Part shown: one piece after another, positions 7,175 through 15,486 of the stretch
Layout of the letters: every line of letters begins with the position of its first letter
Position numbering within the stretch: position 1 is the first letter of the stretch
Origin: Acidobacteriota bacterium
Lineage (GTDB): Bacteria; Acidobacteriota; JAAYUB01
NCBI GenBank assembly: GCA_018001935.1
Contig: JAGNHB010000015.1
Location: 33,429 to 97,428 of the forward strand
Reading direction: 5' to 3'
DNA length: 64,000 bases
Made by a program: the position numbers and the translations under genes
The notes under the pieces: model-generated
Database searches by the model: none
What the model was told of the DNA's origin: nothing
Seen by the model: the letters and a program-made list of their open reading frames with translations, nothing else

Positions 7175-8632
7175 ATGAACATCGACGAGGTTCGTGCGCG
7201 AATCCGGCCCGAGGGGGAGACCGTGTACCGGATCCCCCGTTTCGGCCCCATGCGGGTGGACGGGCGCTTCTACGCCACCCCGAAACTGCTCCGGTGCCTG
7301 AAAACCGACGAGAGCCTCCTGCAGATCGGCAACGTGGCCACCCTGCCCGGCATCGTGGGAGACGCCATGGCCATGCCGGACATCCACTGGGGCTACGGAT
7401 TCCCCATCGGAGGCGTGGCGGCCTTCGCCGTGGACGACGGCGTCATCAGCCCCGGCGGCGTCGGTTACGACATCAACTGCGGGGTGCGCCTGATGGCCAC
7501 GCGGCTGACGCGCCCCGAGCTGACCGCCCGTCTGCGGGAACTCGCGGTGGGGATCTTTCGAAACGTACCCGCCGGGGTCGGCTCCAGCCGGAAGGACCTG
7601 AAGCTCGGCCCGAGGGACGAGGACCGTGTTCTGGCCGCCGGCGCCGGCTGGGCGATAAAATCGGGCTACGGCGCGAAAGAGGACCTCGAGTGCATCGAGG
7701 ACGGCGGCCGCTTCCCCGACGCCGACCCCGACGCGGTCTCCGGCAAGGCGAAGGAGCGGGGGCGCTCCCAGCTGGGCACCCTCGGCTCCGGCAACCACTT
7801 CATCGAGATCGGATGCGTGGACGAGGTCTTCGACCCGGACGCCGCGAAGGCGATGGGGCTCTTCGAGGGGCAGGTCACGGTGACGGTTCACACGGGTTCG
7901 CGCGGGCTCGGCTACCAGGTCTGCGACGACTTCATCGTGGACATGAAAAAAGCCGCCCGGCACTACGGGATCGAACTCCCCGACCCCCAGCTCTGCTGCG
8001 CGCCCGTGAACTCGCCCGAAGGGCGGCGCTACCGCGGCGCCATGGCCGCCGCGGGGAACTACGCCTTCGCCAACCGGCAGATCATCGGCCACTACGTCCG
8101 GGAAGCCTTCCTGGAGGCGCTCAAGATCACGCCGCGGGCCCTGGGGATGCGGTTGGTCTACGACCTGGCCCACAACATCGCCAAAATCGAGACGCACACG
8201 GTGAACGGCGTGGAGACGGAGGTTTGCGTGCACCGCAAGGGCGCCACGCGCTCCTTCGGGCCGGGGCGGCCGGAGCTCTCCCGCCGTTTCCGGGAGCTCG
8301 GCCAGCCGGTCATCGTCCCGGGGGACATGGGGACCTGCTCCTACGTCCTGCTGGGGACGGAACGGGCGGTGGAGGAAACCTTCGGCTCCACCTGCCACGG
8401 CGCCGGCCGGGTCCTCTCGCGCCACGCCGCCATGAAGGCCGCAAAAGGACGCTCCATCGCCGGGGAGCTGGAGAAGCGGGGGATCCTGGTGATGGCGGCC
8501 TCCCGTGGCACCCTGGCGGAGGAGATGCCCGACGCCTACAAGGACGTGGGCGAGGTGGTGGACGCCGTGGTGAAAGCCGGCCTGAACCGCCGCGTGGCCC
8601 GCCTCCGTCCCCTGGCCGTGATCAAGGGTTGA
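7175..8632 (+). CDS. rtcB: RNA-splicing ligase RtcB
   Basis: A 485-residue GTP-dependent RNA ligase that joins 2',3'-cyclic phosphate or 3'-phosphate ends to 5'-OH ends through a guanylylated histidine. Metal- and GMP-site blocks are present: GGVGYDINCGVRL, GSGNHFIEI, VHTGSRGLG, YDLAHN and the guanylylation block STCHGAGRVLSR. Full family length. ATG 7175 follows GGGGGAGGG; an upstream in-frame TTG at 7160 is inside the ribosome binding region. No archease (rtcA/archease) partner adjoins it. It is monocistronic as far as can be seen. Confidence 0.95.
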   Translation: MNIDEVRARIRPEGETVYRIPRFGPMRVDGRFYATPKLLRCLKTDESLLQIGNVATLPGIVGDAMAMPDIHWGYGFPIGGVAAFAVDDGVISPGGVGYDINCGVRLMATRLTRPELTARLRELAVGIFRNVPAGVGSSRKDLKLGPRDEDRVLAAGAGWAIKSGYGAKEDLECIEDGGRFPDADPDAVSGKAKERGRSQLGTLGSGNHFIEIGCVDEVFDPDAAKAMGLFEGQVTVTVHTGSRGLGYQVCDDFIVDMKKAARHYGIELPDPQLCCAPVNSPEGRRYRGAMAAAGNYAFANRQIIGHYVREAFLEALKITPRALGMRLVYDLAHNIAKIETHTVNGVETEVCVHRKGATRSFGPGRPELSRRFRELGQPVIVPGDMGTCSYVLLGTERAVEETFGSTCHGAGRVLSRHAAMKAAKGRSIAGELEKRGILVMAASRGTLAEEMPDAYKDVGEVVDAVVKAGLNRRVARLRPLAVIKG

Positions 8633-8639
8633 CGCGGTC

Positions 8640-8778
8640 GCAAAAAGTCCTACTTTGCCCGCGAATCACGCGAATGAACGCGAATCCGGAATCAATAATC
8701 AATAGATATTATTCGTGTTATAAATTCGCGTAAATTCGTGTTATTCGAGGGAAATCCCCCTTTCGCGACTTCTTGCGG
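8640..8778. repeat. Dispersed intergenic repeat with imperfect inverted ends
   Basis: Begins with CGCAAAAAGTCCT, continues with CCCGCGAATCACGCGAAT units, and ends with GAGGGAAATC...TTTCGCGACTTCTTGCGGG. The same left phrase, internal CGCGAA units and right phrase recur at 57112-57241, and parts recur at 1407-1480. The ends are roughly complementary (CGCAAAAAGTC against GACTTCTTGCG). No coding sequence. The rest of the rtcB-to-8884 spacer is an unremarkable GC-rich stretch. Confidence 0.55.
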
Positions 8779-8883
8779 GCTCATCAAGGGCTGATCGTCC
8801 CTGAAAAACCAGGGGGGGCGGACATCCCGTTCGGATGGCCCGCCCCCCGGTGAACCGGAAAGAAGCGCGTCGAAAGAAGCGGA

Positions 8884-9273
8884 TCAATAATCGACGTTCA
8901 GGACCTTGTGACCGTGCTCCTTCGGGGTGGTCCCGACCAGGTAGCCGTCGTGGCCCGGGATCCAGAGTTCCGAAAGGATGAACTTGTCCCCCACCTTGTC
9001 GAAGATCACGTGAGCGTCCTTCACCGTCGTGTGCGTCTCCCGGCTGAGGGTTGTCAGGACCGTCACCAGGGCGACGTGATCCCCCTGGTCCTTCACCCTG
9101 AACATCCACCCCGACGGTTCCCGAACGAATTCGTACTCGCCGGCGGGCAACTCCGTGTCCTTGACGATGAACGGGAAATCGACGTTCACCTTGAGCAGAG
9201 GCGCTTGCCCGAATCCGGAGATTACGCTCAGTGCAAGCAGGAAACCGAGTGTCAGGATCAGTCTTGTTTTCAT
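8884..9273 (-). CDS. Small secreted protein, Acidobacteria-type
   Basis: A 129-residue protein with a signal peptide (MKTRLILTLGFLLALS, cleavage after GFGQA or nearby). The mature chain starts LKVNVDFPFIVKDTELPAGEYEF, given here at about residues 28-50, a pattern I know from many small secreted proteins in Acidobacteria annotated as hypothetical. It then alternates strands (FRVKDQGDHVALVT, DKFILSELWIPG), so a small beta-barrel or sandwich is likely. Role unknown. ATG 9273 follows AAGGAGG. It stands alone between two repeat-rich spacers. Confidence 0.7.
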   Translation of the reverse strand: MKTRLILTLGFLLALSVISGFGQAPLLKVNVDFPFIVKDTELPAGEYEFVREPSGWMFRVKDQGDHVALVTVLTTLSRETHTTVKDAHVIFDKVGDKFILSELWIPGHDGYLVGTTPKEHGHKVLNVDY

Positions 9274-9383
9274 TTCAAACCTCCTTTATCAGTCGCTGCC
9301 CTTGTAGATGCGGGAAACCGGGACCCGATTTTTCACGGATCAACAATTCTGAAAAAAATACCTCCCGGAGAAGAAACACGCCC

Positions 9384-9960
9384 GGATGGGAACGATGGGT
9401 CCGCCGGGTCGTCGACACGGAGGACGTCGAGGTCTTCGTCACCGGCTCGTCGTCGCGCCTGCTGACCCGCGACCTGGCCTCGGCCCTGCGGGGCCGGAGC
9501 ATCACCCCGGAAATCTTCCCCCTCGGTTTCCGGGAGCGCCTGTCCTCCCTCGGCATCGAAGCGGTGCCCTTCAGCGCCGACAGCAAGAGCCGGATCCGCC
9601 ACGAACTGGAGAAGACCTGCTCTGGGGAGGGTTCCCGGAAGTCGTCTTGGCCGAAGAGCCGCTGCGGCCACTGATCCTGGGCGAGTACGCCTCCCTGATG
9701 ATGTACCGGGATGTCGTGGAGCGTTATTCGCTGCGCAACGAGGCCCTGGTCCGCGAGTTGTTGCGGCACGCCTTCCGCAACACGACCTCCCTGCTCAACG
9801 TGAGCAAGCTGCACCGCGACTTCACCTCCCGGGGGTTGTCCGTCTCGAAGAACACGTTGTTCGAGTACATCGACTGCCTCGAGGACTCCTTCCTGATCTT
9901 CCTCCTGCCACGCCGGGAAGCCTCCCTCCGCAAGCAGGCCGGCAAATCGTGCCTGGCACA
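9384..9960 (+). pseudogene. Decayed AAA-ATPase/DUF4143 gene, middle part only
   Basis: One frame encodes WERWVRRVVDTEDVEVF then TGSSSRLLTRDLASALRGRS and FPLGFRERL; homology then continues in another frame as LLWGGFPEVVLAEEP, YASLMMYRDVVERYSLRN and SVSKNTLFEYIDCLEDSF. The switch lies near 9615-9625, where one or two bases are missing. The N-terminal Walker A/B part and the C-terminal nuclease-like end are absent, so the gene is truncated on both sides as well as frameshifted. Intact members are ATPases with an N-terminal AAA_14 and C-terminal DUF4143 region, often found in mobile or defence-like settings. This copy cannot make the full protein. Confidence 0.75.
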
Positions 9961-10077
9961 GCCCGACCCGGATACACCGGAAATGAACCACGGATGAACA
10001 CCGATGGACACGGATGATCCGGACACCGGGGAAACAGACAGGATAGCCGGTCTCACTCCATCGCGAAGACGCCAAGA

Positions 10078-10113
10078 CACTTCCCCGCTCGTTTCCCGGC
10101 TTTTTACGAACCC
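10078..10113 (-). repeat. Second copy of the 1328-type dispersed repeat
   Basis: Read on the minus strand, GGGTTCGTAAAAAGCC followed by GGGAAACGAGCGGGGAAGTG differs at only about five positions from 1328-1363. The bases just before it (10051-10077) belong to the GACGCCAAGACAC phrase family. Confidence 0.55.
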
Positions 10114-10131
10114 GTCAAGAGGTGGTAAAGA

Positions 10132-12030
10132 TTAAGACACGTCGATGGAGCCGCGGAGGATGTCCTCCATCTGGGACTGGGAGTCCTTGTCGGCGCCGCC
10201 GCCGCCGAGGGACGAGGCCGCGGTGGGGTCGGCGAGCATGGCCTTGGTGATCTCCATGGCGGAGCGGTCCAGGGCCGCCTGGGCCTTCTCGATGGAGGGG
10301 ATCTCCGGGTCGATGGCGGCAAGGACCTTCTGGGCGTCCGTGAGCACGTTCTTGACCTCCGTGGCCTTGTCCGGGGTCAGCAGGTAGCCGTACTCCGTGA
10401 AGGTCTTCTGGACGTTTTTCAGCAGCCCGTCCAGCCGGTTCATGGCCAGCCGGCGCTCCTTGCGCTCCTGGTCCTTCTGGGAGAAGATCTTGGCCTCCTC
10501 CTTCATGCGGAGGATCTCGTCCTGGCTCAGGCCCGACGACGGGGTGACCCGCACTTCCTGGACCTTCCCCGACTTCTGGTCCTTGGCCGACACGTGCAGG
10601 ATGCCGTTGGAGTCCACCTCGAAGGTCACGTCGATCTGCGGGATCCCGCGGGGGGCGGGGGCGATGCCCACCAGTTCGAACTTGGCCAGGGAGCGGTTGA
10701 ACTCGGCCAGGTCGCGCTCGCCCTGGAGGACGTTGATCTCGACGGTGGTCTGGCACTCCGCCACGGTGGTGAAGGCCACGGTCTTCTTGAGCGGGATGGT
10801 GGAGTTGCGCTCGATGATCTTGTTGAAGAGCCCGCCGTGGGTCTCGACGCCCAGGGAGAGCGGGATGACGTCCAGGAGGACGATGTCCTTGACGTCCCCC
10901 TTGAGCACGCCGCCCTGGAGTGCGGCGCCGACGGCCACGACCTCGTCCGGGTTGATCTCGGTGGAGGGGGGCTTCTTGAAGAATTCGCTGACGATGGCCC
11001 GGATGCGGGGCATGCGGGTCTGCCCGCCCACCAGGATGACCTTGTCGATGTCGTTGATGTTCAGCCGGGCGTCGTAAAGCGACTTCTCGCAGGGTTCCAG
11101 CGTCCGCTCCACGAGGTCCCGGACCATCTCCTCGAGCTGGCTCCGGGTGAGGACCCGGTCGAAGTGCTTGGGCCCGGTCTCGTCGGCGGCGATGAAGGGC
11201 AGCGAGAGGCTGGTCTCGGTCACGGTGGACAGCTCGCACTTCGCCTTCTCGGCGGCTTCCTTGAGCCGCTGGAGGGCCAGGATGTCGTTGCGCAGGTCGA
11301 TCCCCGTGTCGTTCATGAACTCCCGGATGATCCAGTCGGTGATCTTCTGGTCGAAGTCCTCCCCGCCCAGGAAGCTGTCGCCGCAGGTGGAGAGCACCTC
11401 GAAGACGCCCTCGTTGATCTCGAGGATGGAGATGTCGAACGTGCCCCCGCCGAGGTCGTAGACGGCGATCTTCTCGTTCTTCCCCTTGCCGAGGCCGTAA
11501 GCCAGGGAGGCCGCCGTGGGCTCGTTGATGATGCGCTTGACCTTGAGCCCGGCGATCTCCCCCGCGTCCTTGGTGGCCTGGCGCTGGGAGTCGTCGAAGT
11601 AAGCGGGCACCGTGATGATGGTCTCGAGGTCGGAGGAGCCCAGGAACTCCTCCGCGCACGTCTTGAGGTACTGGAGGATCATGGCGGAGATCTCCTGGGG
11701 GGAGTAGTTCTTCTCCGCGATCTTCACCCGGATGTCCCCGTTGGCGGACGGGACCAGCTGGTAGGGGAGGTGCTCCCGGGCGTGGGAGACCTCCGGCGAG
11801 TCGAACTTCCGGCCGATGAGCCGTTTCACGGCAAAGATGGTGTTCGCGGCGTTGGTGACGGACTGCCGCTTGGCGATCTGCCCCACCAGGCGCTCGTTTT
11901 TCTCCGTGAAGGCGACGATGGACGGCGTGGTGCGCCCCCCGAGGTTGTTGGGGATGATCTGTGGGGTGCCGCCTTCCACCACGGCCACGCACGAGTTCGT
12001 CGTCCCGAGATCGATGCCGATGACTTTCAT
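10132..12030 (-). CDS. dnaK: Molecular chaperone DnaK (Hsp70)
   Basis: A 632-residue Hsp70. Nucleotide-binding domain: [13 protein letters not shown] (phosphate 1), [46 protein letters not shown] (phosphate 2) and [11 protein letters not shown]. Substrate-binding domain from about residue 385 ([16 protein letters not shown]), helical lid, then a Gly-rich tail ending in [14 protein letters not shown] in place of the usual EEV-D-type ending. It follows grpE by 43 bases on the same strand, so GrpE, its nucleotide exchange factor, is made from the same transcript. No dnaJ or hrcA adjoins it and no CIRCE operator was found upstream. Confidence 0.97.
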   Translation of the reverse strand: MKVIGIDLGTTNSCVAVVEGGTPQIIPNNLGGRTTPSIVAFTEKNERLVGQIAKRQSVTNAANTIFAVKRLIGRKFDSPEVSHAREHLPYQLVPSANGDIRVKIAEKNYSPQEISAMILQYLKTCAEEFLGSSDLETIITVPAYFDDSQRQATKDAGEIAGLKVKRIINEPTAASLAYGLGKGKNEKIAVYDLGGGTFDISILEINEGVFEVLSTCGDSFLGGEDFDQKITDWIIREFMNDTGIDLRNDILALQRLKEAAEKAKCELSTVTETSLSLPFIAADETGPKHFDRVLTRSQLEEMVRDLVERTLEPCEKSLYDARLNINDIDKVILVGGQTRMPRIRAIVSEFFKKPPSTEINPDEVVAVGAALQGGVLKGDVKDIVLLDVIPLSLGVETHGGLFNKIIERNSTIPLKKTVAFTTVAECQTTVEINVLQGERDLAEFNRSLAKFELVGIAPAPRGIPQIDVTFEVDSNGILHVSAKDQKSGKVQEVRVTPSSGLSQDEILRMKEEAKIFSQKDQERKERRLAMNRLDGLLKNVQKTFTEYGYLLTPDKATEVKNVLTDAQKVLAAIDPEIPSIEKAQAALDRSAMEITKAMLADPTAASSLGGGGADKDSQSQMEDILRGSIDVS

Positions 12031-12073
12031 GTGTTTTCCAGCTCCTTAACCTGTTTCCCGGATTCTTCGGTCC

Positions 12074-12772
12074 TCACCCCTTTCTGACCGGTATGCCCAC
12101 CTTGACCATGGCCGGTCTCAGCAGGACACCCTGGTACAGAAAACCCGCCTTAAGCTCCCGCAGGACCGTCTGCCGCTCGTACTGGTCGGATTCCTCGGCC
12201 GCCACGGCCTGATGGTACTCCGGATCGAACGGCACGTTCTCGACAGGCACTCGCTTCAGCCCAATCCTTTCCATTATATCGTAAAACTGCTTGCTAAGCA
12301 TCACAAAACCGGTGCGGTACCCCTCGGGGTCGGACCCCTCCCGTTCCGCCGAAAGGGCGCCGCGAGCCCAGTCGAAAACGTCGATCACGCCCAGGAGATC
12401 GCGCAGCAGTTCGGCCTTGGCGGAAACGGACATTTCCCCCTTCTCCCGCTCGGTCCGCTCCCGGTAGTTCCGGTACTCGAACTGAAGGCGGTCCAGGCGG
12501 GACTGGAGCCCCTCGACCTGGTCGCGAAGGAAGCGGATTTCCTCCACAAGCCCGGGGGACGTTTCGGTCAGCGACGCGGAGGGCGTCTCCACCACCGGCT
12601 CGATGCCCACCGGCTCCGGGCGGGAGGGGGAAGGCTCGTCGTCAGCGCCTCCGTCCTTCTTGGACTTCTTGATGCTGTCGATGCTCGCCTCGGCCTCCTG
12701 GAAAAGGCGCTCTAGATCGGAGCCCAATTGCGGGTTGAACGCCTTCACATTCTGTTCGTTATCTGAGTTCAT
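12074..12772 (-). CDS. grpE: Nucleotide exchange factor GrpE
   Basis: A 232-residue GrpE. The first 75 residues are acidic and disordered. A long coiled-coil helix follows (EIRFLRDQVEGLQSRLDRLQ, then YRNYRERTEREK), which gives GrpE its dimeric stalk. The C-terminal beta domain has the family ending EYHQAVAAEESDQYERQTVL, LKAGFLYQGVLLRPAMVKVG. It releases ADP from DnaK, encoded 43 bases downstream. The N-terminal extension is somewhat longer than in E. coli GrpE. Confidence 0.93.
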   Translation of the reverse strand: MNSDNEQNVKAFNPQLGSDLERLFQEAEASIDSIKKSKKDGGADDEPSPSRPEPVGIEPVVETPSASLTETSPGLVEEIRFLRDQVEGLQSRLDRLQFEYRNYRERTEREKGEMSVSAKAELLRDLLGVIDVFDWARGALSAEREGSDPEGYRTGFVMLSKQFYDIMERIGLKRVPVENVPFDPEYHQAVAAEESDQYERQTVLRELKAGFLYQGVLLRPAMVKVGIPVRKG

Positions 12773-12810
12773 CGCACGCTCGACGAGAATATTTCAGCAC
12801 AATTAACCTG

Positions 12811-12839
12811 TTTATAACACGACCGTGATGTCCTGTCAA
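12811..12839 (-). promoter_or_regulatory. Sigma-70 promoter for grpE-dnaK
   Basis: On the minus strand TTGACA (12834-12839), 17-base spacer, TATAAA (12811-12816): near consensus. It is 39 bases before the grpE ATG. No CIRCE inverted repeat (TTAGCACTC-N9-GAGTGCTAA) is present, so housekeeping transcription is likely. Confidence 0.75.
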
Positions 12840-12858
12840 CCGGGCCTACACACAAACT

Positions 12859-13791
12859 TCAATCCTTTGGGGCATAGTACCCTTTCCGGTGGCGGACTTT
12901 CATCCCCTTGGGCTTGACGGTCACCTTGATCTCGTGAAACTTCCCGTCCCGTTTCGCGTTGGAGGACTTGTAGCTCAGGCTGTACTGGGAGCGGAGTTCC
13001 TGGTCAATCTCCCGGAAAGCCAGCCCCACCTCTTCGATCCGGGTGGGGTAGTAGACCTTCCCGCCGGTGGCGGAGGCGAACTTCTCCAGGGTGGAGTCCC
13101 CGCCCTCGGCGGCGTTCGCCGTCTGGCCGGTCCGGTTCGTGGAGATGGCGAACACGATGGCCCCCGCGCGCTGTACCATCTCGAGGGTCTCGTCCAGGGG
13201 GGTGCGGCTGACCGTGTCCTCGCCGTCCGAAATGATGATGATGGTCTTCCGCCGCTCGCCGACGTCCCACATCAGCTTCTCTTCCGAGACCAGGAAGAGG
13301 GCGTCGTAGAGGGAGGTCCCCCCCGCGGCCCGCAGCGTTTTCAACTGGCGCGCGATGAGGTCGGTCTCGTTGGTGAAGTCCTGGACCAGGGTGACGCCCG
13401 AATCGAACTCGATGAGGAGCGCCTTGTCCTTCTCGTGAATGTTGGACGCGAGGAAGGCCGAGGCGGCCTCCTGCTCGAACTGCAGCTTCGAGGCCACGGA
13501 AGCGCTCGTGTCCACCAGGAGGCAGATGGTCAGGGGCAAATTGCCGTGGGAGTAGAAGTTCTCGAGCTGCTGGACGGCGCCGTCCTCCGTGACCGTGAAA
13601 TCCGCCGCCTTCAGGTGGGTGACGAACTGCCCCTTCTTGTCCGTGACCGAGCAGAGGATGTTGACCATCTCCACCTTGACGGAGATCTTGTCCCCGCTCG
13701 GGATCTGGGCTGGTGAGACGGCGAGCGGGAGGAGCGCCAGCGCGGCCGCGGTCACGATGCCCCGCCAACTTCCAATCGGTGAATTCTTCAC
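12859..13791 (-). CDS. Secreted VWFA-domain protein, acidobacterial type
   Basis: A 310-residue exported protein. I chose GTG 13791, six bases after AGAGG; residues 1-27 form a signal peptide ending in SPAQ. Residues about 30-80 are the small beta domain typical of the acidobacterial VWFA family (VEMVNILCSVTDKKGQFV, LKAADFTVTEDG). The VWA domain then starts with LTICLLVDTSASV, the metal-ion-dependent adhesion motif D-x-S-x-S, with the further site residues in GGTSLYDAL and IIIISDGEDTVSR. The end reads VRHRKGYYAPKD, the usual closing segment. It probably binds a protein partner outside the cytoplasm; the partner is unknown. It shares its promoter region with the M28 peptidase. Confidence 0.88.
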   Translation of the reverse strand: MKNSPIGSWRGIVTAAALALLPLAVSPAQIPSGDKISVKVEMVNILCSVTDKKGQFVTHLKAADFTVTEDGAVQQLENFYSHGNLPLTICLLVDTSASVASKLQFEQEAASAFLASNIHEKDKALLIEFDSGVTLVQDFTNETDLIARQLKTLRAAGGTSLYDALFLVSEEKLMWDVGERRKTIIIISDGEDTVSRTPLDETLEMVQRAGAIVFAISTNRTGQTANAAEGGDSTLEKFASATGGKVYYPTRIEEVGLAFREIDQELRSQYSLSYKSSNAKRDGKFHEIKVTVKPKGMKVRHRKGYYAPKD

Positions 13792-13801
13792 GTAAAACCT
13801 C

Positions 13802-13830
13802 TTCACAAAACCGGATCGCGGTCGTATTAT
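13802..13830 (+). promoter_or_regulatory. Promoter for the M28 peptidase gene
   Basis: TTCACA (13802-13807), 17-base spacer, TATTAT (13825-13830), 51 bases before ATG 13882. Its -10 box overlaps the -10 box of the divergent promoter for the VWFA gene. Confidence 0.5.
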
Positions 13831-13853
13831 ATGCTTTTGATCGACAAAGTCAA
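13826..13853 (-). promoter_or_regulatory. Promoter for the VWFA gene
   Basis: On the minus strand TTGACT (13848-13853), 16-base spacer, perfect TATAAT (13826-13831). Predicted transcript start is about 25-30 bases before GTG 13791. Five of its six -10 bases are shared with the opposite promoter. Confidence 0.7.
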
Positions 13854-13881
13854 TCCGGGCAGGGCCGGACGCGAGCCGAAA

Positions 13882-14964
13882 ATGAAACGGTCGTCCCCGT
13901 CGAGAAACAAAGGAACCGTAAAACCCCGCCCGACCCCGGCCCGGGGGAGCGCGCCGTTCGGCCCGGGGGCCCGCCGGCCGAGGGTCGCCGGCATCATCGC
14001 CGTTGCCGGCCTGGCCTGTCTTCTCACCCTCCCGGGAGGAGGCTGCCGAATGGAACCGTCCGCCCCGCCGCCCGAAACGGCCGTCACGCCCTCCCCGTCG
14101 TCCGCCCCCGAAGACGCCCCCGCCCCCCCGTCCCCCCGGGCGGACCGCCGGGCGGTCGACGGGTTTTTCCGCGAGGTGGACGCCCTCTCCCCCCGCCCCC
14201 CCGGTTCCCCGGCCCTGGCGAAACTCAAGTCCCTCCTGAAACGCCGGCTCACCGGGTTCGGCTACCGCGTGACCGAGGAGCCCTTCCCCGCCTCCACGCC
14301 CCGGGGGGTCGCCGCCATGTCCAACGTGGTGGCGGAGAAGCCCGGCGCCCCGGAACGCGTCATCTACCTGGCGGGGCACATCGACACCAAGGAGGGCATC
14401 GGGGCCGGGTTCACCGGCGCCAACGACTCGGGCTCCAGCACCGCCGCCCTCCTCGAGATCGCGCGGGTCGTGGCGACGGAGAAGACCACCGCCACCATCC
14501 GCTTCCTCTTCCTGGACGGCGAGGAGTCCACGGGCCCCGCCATCACCCCCGTGGACGGGCTCTACGGCAGCCGTTTCCACGCCTCGCGGCTGGCCGTCTC
14601 CGGGAAGGCGTCCACGGTGCGGGCCTTCATCCTCCTGGACATGGTGGGCGACACCGACCTCGCCCTGACGCGGGACCTCAACTCCTCCCCCGAGCTGGTC
14701 GACCTCTTCGCCCGGTGCGCCCGGGAAACCGGGAACGAGGGCCTCCTGGGCGACCACGTCAACACCCTCATCGACGACCACGTCCCCTTCGCCGAACTGG
14801 GCATCCCCGTCATCGATCTCATCGACTTCGAGTACGGTCCCGGCAACGTCTTCTGGCACACCCCCGACGACCACGCCGGGCGCGTCTCCACCGAGAACAT
14901 GGCCCGGGTGGCGGACTGCGTGCTGTGCATGGTGGGATACCTGGACCGGGAGAAAGGCCGGTAA
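13882..14964 (+). CDS. M28-family zinc peptidase, exported
   Basis: A 360-residue protein. A long basic N-terminus precedes a hydrophobic segment ending in PGGGC, so it may be a lipoprotein although the lipobox is imperfect; a Pro/Ala-rich linker follows. The catalytic domain has the M28 ligands in order: AGHIDTK, GANDSGSSTAALLEIAR, FLDGEES, LLDMVGD and FWHTPDDH. The overall pattern, with the GSRFHAS block after DGEES, is close to glutaminyl-peptide cyclotransferase-like M28 members, so either aminopeptidase or glutaminyl cyclase activity is possible. ATG 13882 was chosen at the start of the basic region; no strong Shine-Dalgarno is visible. Confidence 0.82.
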   Translation: MKRSSPSRNKGTVKPRPTPARGSAPFGPGARRPRVAGIIAVAGLACLLTLPGGGCRMEPSAPPPETAVTPSPSSAPEDAPAPPSPRADRRAVDGFFREVDALSPRPPGSPALAKLKSLLKRRLTGFGYRVTEEPFPASTPRGVAAMSNVVAEKPGAPERVIYLAGHIDTKEGIGAGFTGANDSGSSTAALLEIARVVATEKTTATIRFLFLDGEESTGPAITPVDGLYGSRFHASRLAVSGKASTVRAFILLDMVGDTDLALTRDLNSSPELVDLFARCARETGNEGLLGDHVNTLIDDHVPFAELGIPVIDLIDFEYGPGNVFWHTPDDHAGRVSTENMARVADCVLCMVGYLDREKGR

Positions 14965-14970
14965 GCCCCC

Positions 14971-15386
14971 CGTACGCCGGGCGAGTCGTACGCCGGGCGA
15001 GTCGAGCCCGGCGCTAACATCTCCCTTCCTCCTCCCCCCCGCCTGGCGCGCGCCTCGGCTCGGCGCGCGTACCCGTACGCCGGGCGAGCCGTACGCCGGG
15101 CGAGCCGTACGCCGGGCGAGCCGAGCCCGGCACTAACATCTCCCCTCCTCCTCCCCCCCGCCTGGCGCGCGCCTCGGCTCGGCGCGCGTACCCTTACGCC
15201 GGGCGAGCCGTACGCCGGGCGAGCCGAGCCCGGCGCTGGCATCCCCCCTCCTCCTCCCCCCCGCCTGGCGCGCGCCTCGGCTCGGCGCGCGTACCCTTAC
15301 GCCGGGCGAGCCGAGCCCGGCGCTGGCATCCCCCCTCCTCCTCCCCCCCGCCTGGCGCGCGCCTCGGCTCGGCGCGCGTACTTGTA
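14971..15386. repeat. Nested GC-rich tandem repeat array
   Basis: Four long units share a common core, GCCTGGCGCGCGCCTCGGCT then CGGCGCGCGTAC, starting at 15041, 15160, 15263 and 15350. Core-to-core distances are 119, 103 and 87 bases, falling by exactly 16 each time, because the segment before each core contains a variable number (2, 3, 2, 1) of a 16-base module GTACGCCGGGCGAGCC. Each core can fold as CGCGCGCC-TCGGCTC-GGCGCGCG. The array fills the 522-base gap between the M28 peptidase and prolyl oligopeptidase genes apart from the last 90 bases, which hold the oligopeptidase leader. Confidence 0.85.
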
Positions 15387-15486
15387 CGCCGGGTGAAACT
15401 TTTCGGGGAAACAAACGAATAACTCTGTTACCCTAAACCGGGGGAGGCAGACCGTGCCGCTCCGGAATCCACTCGGGGAGCGGCAC

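Noticed and set aside
12773..12858. CIRCE operator for HrcA control of grpE-dnaK
   Set aside because: The spacer has no TTAGCACTC/GAGTGCTAA pair; only a near-consensus housekeeping promoter is seen.
13792..14874. N-terminal extension of the VWFA protein across the M28 peptidase gene
   Set aside because: The extension is antisense to a clear peptidase, and a signal peptide with a ribosome binding site starts at 13791.
14971..15386. CRISPR array
   Set aside because: The intervals between cores are themselves repeats of a 16-base module, not unique spacers, and no cas genes are near.
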